A stretch of 32,086 bases of DNA from positions 1 to 32,086 of the forward strand of contig DJOV01000110.1 in assembly GCA_002437285.1 (NCBI GenBank), given 5' to 3'. Each line of letters opens with the position of its first letter. Position 1 is the stretch's first letter. The translations under genes and the position numbers were made by a program. The DNA comes from Prevotella sp. UBA6429 (GTDB taxonomy: Bacteria > Bacteroidota > Bacteroidia > Bacteroidales > Bacteroidaceae). Shown here in pieces: positions 23,088 to 30,993 of the stretch. The notes under the pieces were generated by a model. That model searched no databases, was not told the origin of the DNA, and saw only the letters and a list, made by a program, of their open reading frames with translations.

Positions 23088-25952
23088 ATGAGAAGACTTT
23101 TCTTACTCTTGTTTGTCTTTACATCCTCCTTGGCCTTTGCGCAAAAGTATCATATAGAAGGTTTCATTAGAGACTCCTTTACAAAGGAAGACCTCGATTC
23201 TGCAAAAGTGACGCTCATGAGCATGGACAGCACGGTCGTGGAGACCTTCCCGGCAAAGCGTTTCGGTTGGTGGCAAGTCTATCGCGACATTAAGGCTCCA
23301 GGGAAATACATCATGAAATTTGAGAACAAAGGATATTATCCCGCCTACAAGAATGTGAACTTCAAATACACGAAATACCGGCACACGGGTGATTCGTTTG
23401 GCGAGATACTGATGCACAAGATCCGCATGAAGAAAGAGGTGACGCTGAAGGAGGTGGTCGTGACGGCAACCAAGCTGAAGATGGTGATGCGCGGCGACAC
23501 CATCGTCTACGATGCCGACGCTTTCCAGCTGAGCTCCGGTTCGATGCTCGACAAGCTGATTCGTCTCCTCCCCGGCGCACAGCTTGAGCCTGGTGGCGAG
23601 ATTTACATCAACGGACAAAAAGTGGAAAGCCTGCTCGTAAACGGTGAGAACTTCTTCAACGGCGACCCGAAGGTCGCCTTGGACAACCTCCCACACTACA
23701 TGGTCGACAAGATCAAGGTGTACCGCAAGATGGACGAGCGCCTGATGGTCACCTCCGACTTGCGCACCTTGCGAAAAGACCAGCTTCCCCTGGTGCTCGA
23801 TGTCAACCTAAAGAAGGAATACACCTCCTCATGGGTGGGCAACGGCACGGTGGGCTATGGCACCGACCACCACCATGAGGCGCGCCTGTTCACCATGCGG
23901 TTCACCCCCAACTCGCACATCGCCCTGGTGGGCAACAGCAACGACGTGCGCGGCGACAGCTACTACAGTTCTGACGGCAACTGGCAGGAGCCTTACGGCA
24001 ACCAAGGCGAGATAACGACCCACGAGGTGAAAATCGACGGTATGCTGCGCGACGAGGACAAGAAGTGGAAGCTGTCGGACCAGCTCTCGCTGAAAGCGCA
24101 GAAGCGCGAAAACTACAGCAAGACATCGACCACCATGTTTTTGGGTGACAACGTGTACAGCCGTTATCTCTACAACAGCACCAACAAGAACATCAAGGTG
24201 GCCTTCAGCGGCACCAACAACTACACGCCCTCCAATCTATTCACTCTCAGCTTCACGCCCAAGGTCAGCTATTACCATTATGACAACCGCTACACAAGCA
24301 CATCGGCCGACTTCAACCGAGAGTTGGCCGAGCACTACATGGGCGAGGCCTTGGACAGTCTGTTTGGCGGCAACCTGGAGAGCGAATACCGCAAAATCCT
24401 CATCAGTTCACTGAAGAATCGGTATTACGGCAAGGGCAACGAACTGACCACGGAAGGCACGATAACCTCATCTTACAGAATCAGAGACGACCGGCTGAGC
24501 TGGTCGCTGTCCGGATACTACAACAACAAGAAAAACCGTAGTCTGAACGACTACGAGCGGGTGGAGAGCACCAATGGCATGACACGTTTTTCCTACACGC
24601 CTCAACGCAACTACCAATATGAGGGCAGTGTAGCATACCAATATATGCTCGATTTCCCGAAAATTCTGTTTTTTGCCACACCGCAATACGGCTTCAAGCA
24701 GTCATATGCCTCAGACAGCCGTTGGTACCACATGCTCGACGGAACGCAGGCGTCGGCATGGGGTCTTGACCAACTGTACTCCAACCGCGACTCCATTTCA
24801 CAATACATTGATTATTCCAACAGCTACCGCTCGCAAACATGGAACAAGACCAACACTTTGGGACTTGACCTTTCCTTCTATTTCAAACGCGAAGACTACA
24901 AGAACATCACGCTTGACCCTTCCATACAGTTTCGTAACGTGTATGACCGCATCAGCTATACTCGCGCCCAGACAGACACCACCATCCGCAGGTCTCGCTG
25001 GTTGGTGGAGCCCTCGGTTTCCTTGCGCATCGACGCCAACACGGGCAACAACTTGGAGTATCACTGGAGATTCAATTACCAGTTGCGTAACCAACAGCCT
25101 TCCCTGCTCTACGCCGTGAACTACCGTGACGACGCGACACCCCTGCTCGTGCGCGAGAGCGGCTACAACCTGCCCAACGCCCACCAGCACACCGCGTCGT
25201 TCAGCTACGAGCGCAAGATGATCAAGCCCCAGCATTTCTTCAACACGTCGCTCACCTACCGGCTGTGGCAGAACATGCTGTGCCAGTCGATGCGCTACGA
25301 TGTCAACACGGGTGTCACGACCTATCGTCCCGACGTTATTGCCGGCAACTGGGAACTGAGCGGACAGGCCCGTTACCAGATGCCGCTCGACAAGAAGCGC
25401 AAGGCATGGAGGCTAACCACGCAGACCAACCTCAACTACCACAACTTCCGAGACTATCTCAACACCATAAACACCACCGCGTCACAGGTGAGCTCGGTCA
25501 GGAGGTTCCAGGCTACCGAGCGGTTGCAGCTGGGTTATTATCGCAATTACTACTCGCTGACCGCCTCGGCCAATGTGACCTACAACCACTCGGAGAGCGA
25601 CCGCTTTGCCACGCTCAACGCCTTCGACTTCAACTACGGCATCAACTACGGCATGCCACTGGTTTGGGGCATCGACTTCTACACCACCTTGAAGATGTAC
25701 AGCCGCCGAGGCTATTCGGACGACAAGTACAACACCGACCAGTTTATCGTCAACTTCAAGTTGGGCAAGGACATCTTCAAGGGCAAGGCACGCCTAAAGT
25801 TCGAAGTGTTCGACCTACTGAACAAGATGTCGAACTACAGCTACACCATCAACGCACAGATGCAGCAGGAGACCTACACCAACCTGCTCCGTCGCTACGC
25901 CATGCTGAGCCTGACATTCCGATTCAGCCAAAAGAAGAAACACACCAAATAG
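23088..25952 (+). CDS. Outer-membrane beta-barrel receptor-like protein (TonB-dependent receptor type)
   Basis: A 954-aa outer membrane protein. Residues 1-18 are a signal peptide (MRRLFLLLFVFTSSLAFA). Residues about 20-110 form a carboxypeptidase-regulatory-like domain. Residues about 115-225 form a plug-like domain (LKEVVVTATKLKMVMRGDTIVYDADAF to LPHYMVDKIKVYRK), and the rest is a large barrel of alternating strands ending in LSLTFRFSQKKKHTK; the basic tail after the last strand is slightly unusual. It resembles the OMP_b-brl_3 group rather than SusC. The ligand is unknown; within this locus it could move the modified peptide across the outer membrane or take it up. The first 300 nt are AT-richer, like the RiPP genes upstream, and the remainder is GC-rich. 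Confidence 0.85.
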   Translation: MRRLFLLLFVFTSSLAFAQKYHIEGFIRDSFTKEDLDSAKVTLMSMDSTVVETFPAKRFGWWQVYRDIKAPGKYIMKFENKGYYPAYKNVNFKYTKYRHTGDSFGEILMHKIRMKKEVTLKEVVVTATKLKMVMRGDTIVYDADAFQLSSGSMLDKLIRLLPGAQLEPGGEIYINGQKVESLLVNGENFFNGDPKVALDNLPHYMVDKIKVYRKMDERLMVTSDLRTLRKDQLPLVLDVNLKKEYTSSWVGNGTVGYGTDHHHEARLFTMRFTPNSHIALVGNSNDVRGDSYYSSDGNWQEPYGNQGEITTHEVKIDGMLRDEDKKWKLSDQLSLKAQKRENYSKTSTTMFLGDNVYSRYLYNSTNKNIKVAFSGTNNYTPSNLFTLSFTPKVSYYHYDNRYTSTSADFNRELAEHYMGEALDSLFGGNLESEYRKILISSLKNRYYGKGNELTTEGTITSSYRIRDDRLSWSLSGYYNNKKNRSLNDYERVESTNGMTRFSYTPQRNYQYEGSVAYQYMLDFPKILFFATPQYGFKQSYASDSRWYHMLDGTQASAWGLDQLYSNRDSISQYIDYSNSYRSQTWNKTNTLGLDLSFYFKREDYKNITLDPSIQFRNVYDRISYTRAQTDTTIRRSRWLVEPSVSLRIDANTGNNLEYHWRFNYQLRNQQPSLLYAVNYRDDATPLLVRESGYNLPNAHQHTASFSYERKMIKPQHFFNTSLTYRLWQNMLCQSMRYDVNTGVTTYRPDVIAGNWELSGQARYQMPLDKKRKAWRLTTQTNLNYHNFRDYLNTINTTASQVSSVRRFQATERLQLGYYRNYYSLTASANVTYNHSESDRFATLNAFDFNYGINYGMPLVWGIDFYTTLKMYSRRGYSDDKYNTDQFIVNFKLGKDIFKGKARLKFEVFDLLNKMSNYSYTINAQMQQETYTNLLRRYAMLSLTFRFSQKKKHTK

Positions 25953-25965
25953 CCGTCAATCATCG

Positions 25966-26002
25966 CTGCCGCTTGTCACCTCACGTGGCAAGCGGCAGTT
26001 TT
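25966..26002 (+). terminator. Terminator-like hairpin just before the C39 ABC gene
   Basis: CTGCCGCTTG (25966-25975) pairs with CAAGCGGCAG (25989-25998) around a 13-nt loop and is followed by TTTT. The exporter's ATG is only 7 nt beyond the T run. The same bases also give TTG (25973-25975), a 20-bp gap and CAGTTTTG (25996-26003), an imperfect -7 box, so a promoter here is possible. Confidence 0.6.
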
Positions 26003-26009
26003 GCATATC

Positions 26010-28202
26010 ATGAAAAGGAAACTGATTTTCACCCGCCAGTTTGATCAGATGGACTGTGGCCCGGCCTGCGTTCGCATGGTCGCCTCGGCCCATGGTCGCG
26101 ACTATCCCCTGAGCTACCTGCGCACACTGAGCCACCTGACACGCGAGGGCGTGAGCGTGGCAGGCATCCGCGATGCCCTGAAGGTCATCGGCCTGGCGAG
26201 TGCTTCCTTTGAACTTCCATTGGAACAACTGCGCACCAATTGTCCTTTGCCAGCCATCCTCCATTGGGAACAAAACCATTTCGTGGTGCTCTACAGAGTG
26301 AGCAAAGGGCGCTTCAGCGGGAAATGGAAATACCATGTCGCCAATCCGGCATTTGGCAAGCAGACGCTAAGTGAGGTCGACTTTGCCGGCCATTGGCTGA
26401 ACGGTGACAAGGGTATCGTTGTGGTCTGCGAGCCTACGGATGAATTCCACAGCAAGGCAGATGTCAAGGAGCGGCACAGCCTATTGCGCTTCGCACACAG
26501 GTTTGTGTGGCCCTATCGGTGGGAGATGTCGCAGACAGCCTTGGGCATGCTCTTCGGCATCTTGCTCTCATTGGTAACGCCCTTCCTTACCCAAGCCATG
26601 GTAGACGAAGGCATCAACCTCCGCAACATGGGCGTGATTGCCAACATCATGATAGCACAGGTGTTCCTGTTCTTGGGCACATTTCTCATGAGCATGATAG
26701 GCAGTTGGGTGAGCCTGTACATGGGCACACGCATCAACATTGACGTGCTGGAGAACTATCTCGGCAAGCTGCTCAAGTTGCCCATGACATTTTTCGACAC
26801 AAAGAGTATCGGCGATTACCAGCAACGCCTGGGCGACAATGGACGTCTGCAAGGTTTTGTCACATACAACACGATACAGACTTTCTTCTCGCTATTGTCC
26901 GTCCCTGTGCTCATGGTGGTGATAGGCTACTACAGCCTGAGAATCCTCCTCGTGTACCTTCTCTTCACATTGGCCTGCACGCTATGGATGATGTATTTCT
27001 TCAGGCGACGCAAAGCACTCGACTACGAGCGCTTCAAACTAAACGCGCACAACCAAAACAAGATGTACGAGCTGATGTCGGGCATTACCGACATCAAGGT
27101 GAACACCTTTGAAGATTACAAAATCAACGAGTGGCATGAGCTACAGGAGCAGTTGTACAGAATGTCACAAAAAAGCTTGCGGCTGAACCAAATACAAAAT
27201 GCCGGGTACACGCTCGTGGGGCAGCTGCGCAACATCATCATCACGTTTTGGATTGCCTCCGAGGTGGTCAACGGTGGGCTTACCCTTGGCATGATGATGA
27301 GCATATCGAGTATCATAGGACAGATCAACAGCCCCCTGTCACAGCTCATCAACTTCTTGCAACAGTATCAAGACGCCAAGATCAGCCTTGAGCGATCGGA
27401 GGAAGTGCACCTATGCAGTCCTGAAGACCACGAGGGCATGGCAGAGTTGAATGCCTCCGCGCCCCAAAACATAGAGTTGCAACATGTCTCGTTCTCCTAC
27501 ACGGGCAGCATTGGCGAGAAAGCGCTTGATGATATCAGCTTCACCATTCCCGCCGGAAAGACGACGGCCATCGTGGGCGAGAGCGGCAGTGGCAAGACAA
27601 CCTTGATGAAGTTGCTCTTGAAATTCTACAAGCCCACAGCTGGACACATCACAATAGGCAACTACGACCTGGAAGACATCAGCGCAAAGTCGGTGAGAAC
27701 GGCGTCAGGTGTGGTGATGCAAGACAATTACATCTTCTCCGACACCCTGAAAGCCAACATCGTATTGGGCAACCAGCCCGATGACCAAAAAGTAGACGAG
27801 GCATTGGATGCCGCTTGCCTGCGCCATTTCGTGGACGAGCATCCATTGGGTCTTGAAATGAAGCTCGGCAGCGATGGCGTGGGCGTAAGCGGCGGTGAGA
27901 AGCAACGCATCATGATTGCCCGGGCCATCTACAAACAGCCGGCATACATCATGCTGGACGAAGCCACCAGCTCGCTCGATGCGGAAACAGAACGACAAAT
28001 AACAGAGAACCTCAGCGCACGGTGCAAGGATCGCACCATGCTTGTCATAGCACACCGGTTATCCACCGTGAAGAACGCCGACAACATCATCGTGCTACGA
28101 CACGGAAAAGTAGTGGAAGAGGGGAACCACCAACAGTTGGTGGCGCTGCATGGATACTATTATGAACTGGTCAGAAACCAACTTGAACTGGAAGAGGGAT
28201 GA
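26010..28202 (+). CDS. C39-peptidase-containing ABC exporter (PCAT)
   Basis: A 730-aa inner-membrane exporter that cleaves double-glycine leaders and exports the core peptide. The C39 peptidase (about 1-135) has oxyanion-hole Q10, nucleophile C16 in MDCGPAC and H90 in NHFVVLY; the usual catalytic Asp of the DP motif is Asn (N112 in VANPAFG). The membrane domain has about six helices (170-440). The ATPase has Walker A GESGSGKT (523-530), Q-loop VMQDNYIFSD, signature VSGGEKQR, Walker B YIMLDEATS with E651, and H-loop IAHRLST. The ATG at 26010 is chosen over an in-frame TTG at 26001, which overlaps the T run of the hairpin. It overlaps the next gene by ATGA. The precursor at 22698 is the obvious substrate. 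Confidence 0.93.
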   Translation: MKRKLIFTRQFDQMDCGPACVRMVASAHGRDYPLSYLRTLSHLTREGVSVAGIRDALKVIGLASASFELPLEQLRTNCPLPAILHWEQNHFVVLYRVSKGRFSGKWKYHVANPAFGKQTLSEVDFAGHWLNGDKGIVVVCEPTDEFHSKADVKERHSLLRFAHRFVWPYRWEMSQTALGMLFGILLSLVTPFLTQAMVDEGINLRNMGVIANIMIAQVFLFLGTFLMSMIGSWVSLYMGTRINIDVLENYLGKLLKLPMTFFDTKSIGDYQQRLGDNGRLQGFVTYNTIQTFFSLLSVPVLMVVIGYYSLRILLVYLLFTLACTLWMMYFFRRRKALDYERFKLNAHNQNKMYELMSGITDIKVNTFEDYKINEWHELQEQLYRMSQKSLRLNQIQNAGYTLVGQLRNIIITFWIASEVVNGGLTLGMMMSISSIIGQINSPLSQLINFLQQYQDAKISLERSEEVHLCSPEDHEGMAELNASAPQNIELQHVSFSYTGSIGEKALDDISFTIPAGKTTAIVGESGSGKTTLMKLLLKFYKPTAGHITIGNYDLEDISAKSVRTASGVVMQDNYIFSDTLKANIVLGNQPDDQKVDEALDAACLRHFVDEHPLGLEMKLGSDGVGVSGGEKQRIMIARAIYKQPAYIMLDEATSSLDAETERQITENLSARCKDRTMLVIAHRLSTVKNADNIIVLRHGKVVEEGNHQQLVALHGYYYELVRNQLELEEG

Positions 28203-28600
28203 GAGAAGAAAGTAATGTCATGAGACTTTTGCTGAAGTATGGCACCACCCTTGTCATTGCGCTCACCTTTGTGGGCGTGGGTGTCATGCTGTCGCAAATA
28301 TCCATCCGCAACAAGGTTCCCATGCAGATAGTGCTCGAACAGGACGGGAAAATCTACGGATATGTTAACCAATCCAAGCTCATGCAAGGGTCTACCATGA
28401 TTTGCGCATACACTGAGGATAACGTCAAACTTGCGTTTACGTCTGTCGGCACGTCTCGTTCTCAGATGGTGTTGCTGCACCCAAAAGACAGTACGAGGGT
28501 ATACCGTTACTTGTCTGCACGGCCTGTCATCACCGCCTACCTGTATGACGGCGAGACACGGCTTATCGAACTGGTGTTTAGAAAATGGAGCAAAAGGTAA
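28199..28600 (+). CDS. Small single-pass membrane protein of the RiPP locus
   Basis: A 133-aa protein of unknown family. A hydrophobic segment at about 11-32 (LLKYGTTLVIALTFVGVGVMLS) follows a short charged N-terminus. The rest (about 35-133) alternates beta-like stretches (MQIVLEQDGKIYGYVN, SQMVLLHP, PVITAYLYDGETRLIELVF) and is probably periplasmic. Its gene begins inside the exporter's stop codon (ATGA), the place where an HlyD-type adaptor gene is commonly found. The IYGYVN segment is faintly adaptor-like, but the long coiled coil and lipoyl halves are missing. It could be a reduced adaptor, an exporter partner or an immunity protein. A second in-frame ATG lies at residue 8. Confidence 0.65.
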   Translation: MREESNVMRLLLKYGTTLVIALTFVGVGVMLSQISIRNKVPMQIVLEQDGKIYGYVNQSKLMQGSTMICAYTEDNVKLAFTSVGTSRSQMVLLHPKDSTRVYRYLSARPVITAYLYDGETRLIELVFRKWSKR

Positions 28601-28608
28601 CCCACCGC

Positions 28609-29379
28609 ATGAAAAACATCATTTTGTTCGTTTCCCATTTGGTCAACGATGACACCATAGGACGTTACCGACGACTTCGCACAGAACTACCAAGTGAGTG
28701 CTATGCTGTGGTGTGGCTGATGACCCTGAGCGAGGGGGCTGAAATAGCATGTCCAGATGACGTGAAAATGACAATCATTCGTCCCCATGAACTTCGCGAG
28801 TTGGGTTACACGCCCATTGCCAACACGCTTGTGCCAGGCAGTTGCCATTTCCTTCCCTTGCGTTTCTTCCTTGACCATCCCACTTACCGGCAGTATTGGT
28901 TCATCGAGTACGACGTGGAGTTCACGGGCTGCTGGCACACATTGCTGAACGACTGTGACACGCATCTTGACGACTACGACCTCCTCGCCTGTCATGTGGA
29001 ATGGTTTGAAACTGCCAACCGCGACTGGGCCTGGTGGCATCGCGACAACCACTGCGGCTATCCCTTGGAAAAGTGCATCAAGGGGTTTCTACCCATTTGC
29101 CGTTACTCAAATGCCGCATTGGCTTGTCTTGACCGATACCTGAAGGGTGGACATTCAGGCCATTCGGAAGTAATGGTGACAACCTGCCTGTATCATCACA
29201 GCTTGAAAATAGGCGACATGGGTGGCTCCGGACCATTCACCCCCAACGGCTATCACAACCGATACTACACCAAGGAAGCGGGAGTGAACAATGGCACCAT
29301 GCGATGGCGCCCTGCTTTCACAAAGGAAGAAGTGAGAGCCACAGGAACAAGAAACATGCTGTTTCATCCGATAAAATAA
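28609..29379 (+). CDS. Glycosyltransferase-like protein at the end of the RiPP locus
   Basis: A 256-aa soluble protein. It opens with a strand, MKNIILFVSHLV, then RYRRLRTELP, as in nucleotide-sugar-binding folds. The central WFIEYDVEFTGCW (D103-x-E105 in this numbering) looks like the metal-binding acidic site of a GT-A enzyme. The later HVEWFETANRDWAWWHRDN, FLPICRYSNAALACLDRYLKG and GGSGPFTPNGYHNRYY are conserved-looking blocks of a DUF3405-like glycosyltransferase group, named with low certainty. The start at 28609 lies 8 nt after the previous stop; an in-frame ATG at 28585 would overlap that gene by 16 nt. As the last gene of the locus it could add another sugar to the peptide. Confidence 0.65.
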   Translation: MKNIILFVSHLVNDDTIGRYRRLRTELPSECYAVVWLMTLSEGAEIACPDDVKMTIIRPHELRELGYTPIANTLVPGSCHFLPLRFFLDHPTYRQYWFIEYDVEFTGCWHTLLNDCDTHLDDYDLLACHVEWFETANRDWAWWHRDNHCGYPLEKCIKGFLPICRYSNAALACLDRYLKGGHSGHSEVMVTTCLYHHSLKIGDMGGSGPFTPNGYHNRYYTKEAGVNNGTMRWRPAFTKEEVRATGTRNMLFHPIK

Positions 29380-29380
29380 A

Positions 29381-29428
29381 AAGCTTATTAGCCCAGCGCC
29401 ATGATGGGCGCGTGCGGCTAATAAGCTT
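29381..29428. terminator. Bidirectional terminator overlapping the rsgA stop codon
   Basis: A perfect 13-bp stem, AAGCTTATTAGCC (29381-29393) with GGCTAATAAGCTT (29416-29428), has an inner GCGCC/GGCGC stem. Its right arm includes the rsgA stop codon (29418-29420). On the minus strand it is followed by TTTTATTTTAT. It ends both the RiPP locus and the frr-rsgA transcript. Confidence 0.85.
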
Positions 29429-30353
29429 CCCTGTATTTGTTTTCGTCTTTGTCCTGCAGCATGGAGAGGTAGCTGCGGTAGCGGCTCTCGGCAATGTAAT
29501 GATCTTCGACTGCCTTGCGCACGGCGCATCCTGGCTCGTGTGTGTGTGTGCAGTTGCTGAAGCGGCAGTCTTTGGAGAACTTGAATATCTCCTTGAAGTA
29601 GCTCCCGATCTCCTCGGGCTCCATGTCAAACGACCCGAAGCCCTTGATGCCCGGCGTGTCGATGATCCATCCGTCTCCGCCGGGCATGGCCATCATCTCC
29701 GAGAAAGTGGTGGTGTGCATGCCCGTGTCGTGCGCGTCGCTGATGTCGGCCACGCGCGCTTCGGCACCCGGGATGAGCAGGTTGAGCAGCGTCGACTTCC
29801 CCACCCCGCTGTTGCCGCTGAGCAGGGTCACGCGCCCACTGAGCAGCTCGCGCAGGGCATCGGTGCCCTCGCCCGTGGCGGCTGACACCTGGCGACACTC
29901 GTAGCCCACGGTCTCATAGAGGTGGACCATCATCTCCTGGTAGCGGCGCTCATCATCGCTGAGCAGGTCTGTCTTGTTGAACACCAGCACCACGGGCACC
30001 GAGTAGGCTTCGGCCGAAGCCAGGAAGCGGTCGATGAACGTGGTGGCTGTCTCGGGATGGGCCACAGTGACCACGAGGAAAGCCTGGTCGACATTGGCGG
30101 CGATGATGTGGCTCTGCTTGGAGAGGTTGGTCGACCGGCGCACGATGTAGTTCCTGCGGTCGTCGATGGCGGTGATGAGGGCCTGCCCCTCGGCATTGAC
30201 GCTGATTTCCACCCCGTCGCCCACGGCCACGGGGTTGGTGGAGCGTATGCCTTTCAGCCGGAAGTTGCCTTTCACCTTGCTGTCCACCTCACGCCCGTCG
30301 TCGGTGAGGACGGTGTACCAGAAACCGGTGTTCTTGATGACTGTGCCGTGCAT
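29418..30353 (-). CDS. rsgA: Ribosome small-subunit-dependent GTPase A
   Basis: A 311-aa cytoplasmic GTPase that checks late 30S subunit assembly. An OB-fold (about 1-65) comes first. The circularly permuted GTPase motifs follow in the order G4 NKTD (126-129), G5-like SAATGEG, G1 GNSGVGKST (180-188), G3 DTPG (232-235). The C-terminal zinc finger is C263-x4-C268-x-H270-x5-C276, exactly the family spacing. The length is normal. It starts 4 nt after the frr stop codon, so the two genes are co-transcribed. Confidence 0.97.
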   Translation of the reverse strand: MHGTVIKNTGFWYTVLTDDGREVDSKVKGNFRLKGIRSTNPVAVGDGVEISVNAEGQALITAIDDRRNYIVRRSTNLSKQSHIIAANVDQAFLVVTVAHPETATTFIDRFLASAEAYSVPVVLVFNKTDLLSDDERRYQEMMVHLYETVGYECRQVSAATGEGTDALRELLSGRVTLLSGNSGVGKSTLLNLLIPGAEARVADISDAHDTGMHTTTFSEMMAMPGGDGWIIDTPGIKGFGSFDMEPEEIGSYFKEIFKFSKDCRFSNCTHTHEPGCAVRKAVEDHYIAESRYRSYLSMLQDKDENKYREAY

Positions 30354-30357
30354 GGGC

Positions 30358-30918
30358 TTAGACCGTCATGATCTCTTTCTGCTTCTTGGCCAGCGTGGCG
30401 TCAATCTCCTTGACATACTTGTCGTGGAGCTTCTGCAGGTCGCCCTCGGCGTCCTTGCTCTGGTCCTCGGAGAGCCCGTCCTTGACAGCCTTCTTCAACT
30501 TGTCCTTCACGTCAGCGCGCACGTTGCGCACCTCGACCTTGGCCATCTCGCCGATTTTGTTACACTGCTTGACCAGTTCCTTGCGGCGCTCCTCTGTGGG
30601 TTGCGGCAGGCGCAGGATGACCATCTCGCCATTGTTCTCGGGGGTGACACCCACGCCGCTGTCGAGGATACCCTTCTCGATGTCCTTGATCTGCTTGCGG
30701 TCCCAGGGGCGGATGGTGATGGTGCGGGCATCGGGAATCGACACGTTGCCCACCTGGTTGAGGGGCACGCTCTGTCCGTAGGCGTTGACACGCACGCCGT
30801 CGAGTATGGCGGCATTGGCACGGCCTGCACGGATGCGGGCCAACTCTTCTTCGAGGAACTTAGACGCCTTCTGCATGCGGGCCTCGGCGTCTTTCAATGT
30901 TTGCTTTACGTCTATCAT
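30358..30918 (-). CDS. frr: Ribosome recycling factor
   Basis: A 186-aa cytoplasmic factor that, with EF-G, splits ribosomes after termination. The three-helix bundle sequence is clear: the opening helix ends in FLEEELARIRAGRANAAILDGV, the beta domain contains VNAYGQSVPLNQVGNVSIPDARTITI and PWDRKQIKDIEKGI, and the C-terminal helices contain RLPQPTEERRKELVKQ and VRNVRADVKDKLKK. The length is standard (185 aa in E. coli). It has its own consensus promoter and is followed at 4 nt by rsgA. Confidence 0.98.
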   Translation of the reverse strand: MIDVKQTLKDAEARMQKASKFLEEELARIRAGRANAAILDGVRVNAYGQSVPLNQVGNVSIPDARTITIRPWDRKQIKDIEKGILDSGVGVTPENNGEMVILRLPQPTEERRKELVKQCNKIGEMAKVEVRNVRADVKDKLKKAVKDGLSEDQSKDAEGDLQKLHDKYVKEIDATLAKKQKEIMTV

Positions 30919-30945
30919 GTGTGTTCTGATTTGTTTTTATCTGCA

Positions 30946-30976
30946 CAAATTTAGGGATTATTTCCTTACGATGCAA
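30946..30976 (-). promoter_or_regulatory. Promoter of frr-rsgA
   Basis: On the minus strand, TTG (30976-30974), a 20-bp spacer and TAAATTTG (30953-30946) match the Bacteroidota consensus, 27 nt before the frr start. Confidence 0.78.
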
Positions 30977-30993
30977 CTAATTGGGCAAAAAAA

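Larger units (their letters stand above)
18905..29379 (+). other. Putative glycosylated, radical-SAM-modified RiPP gene cluster
   Basis: Seven same-strand genes lie between a consensus promoter and a strong hairpin at 29381. In order they are: GT2/GalNAcT-like/LanC-like fusion, radical SAM/SPASM maturase, NNCxC precursor peptide, outer-membrane receptor-like barrel, C39-peptidase ABC exporter, small membrane protein and glycosyltransferase-like protein. ATGA overlaps join genes 1-2, 2-3 and 5-6. The first three genes are visibly less GC-rich than the housekeeping genes on both sides, suggesting horizontal acquisition. No integrase or flanking direct repeat was seen. The parts are those of a peptide modification-and-export system; the product is inferred. 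Confidence 0.8.

Noticed and set aside
18905..29379. Integrative element or prophage carrying the RiPP genes
   Set aside because: No integrase, transposase, tRNA or flanking direct repeat was seen; only a composition shift supports transfer.
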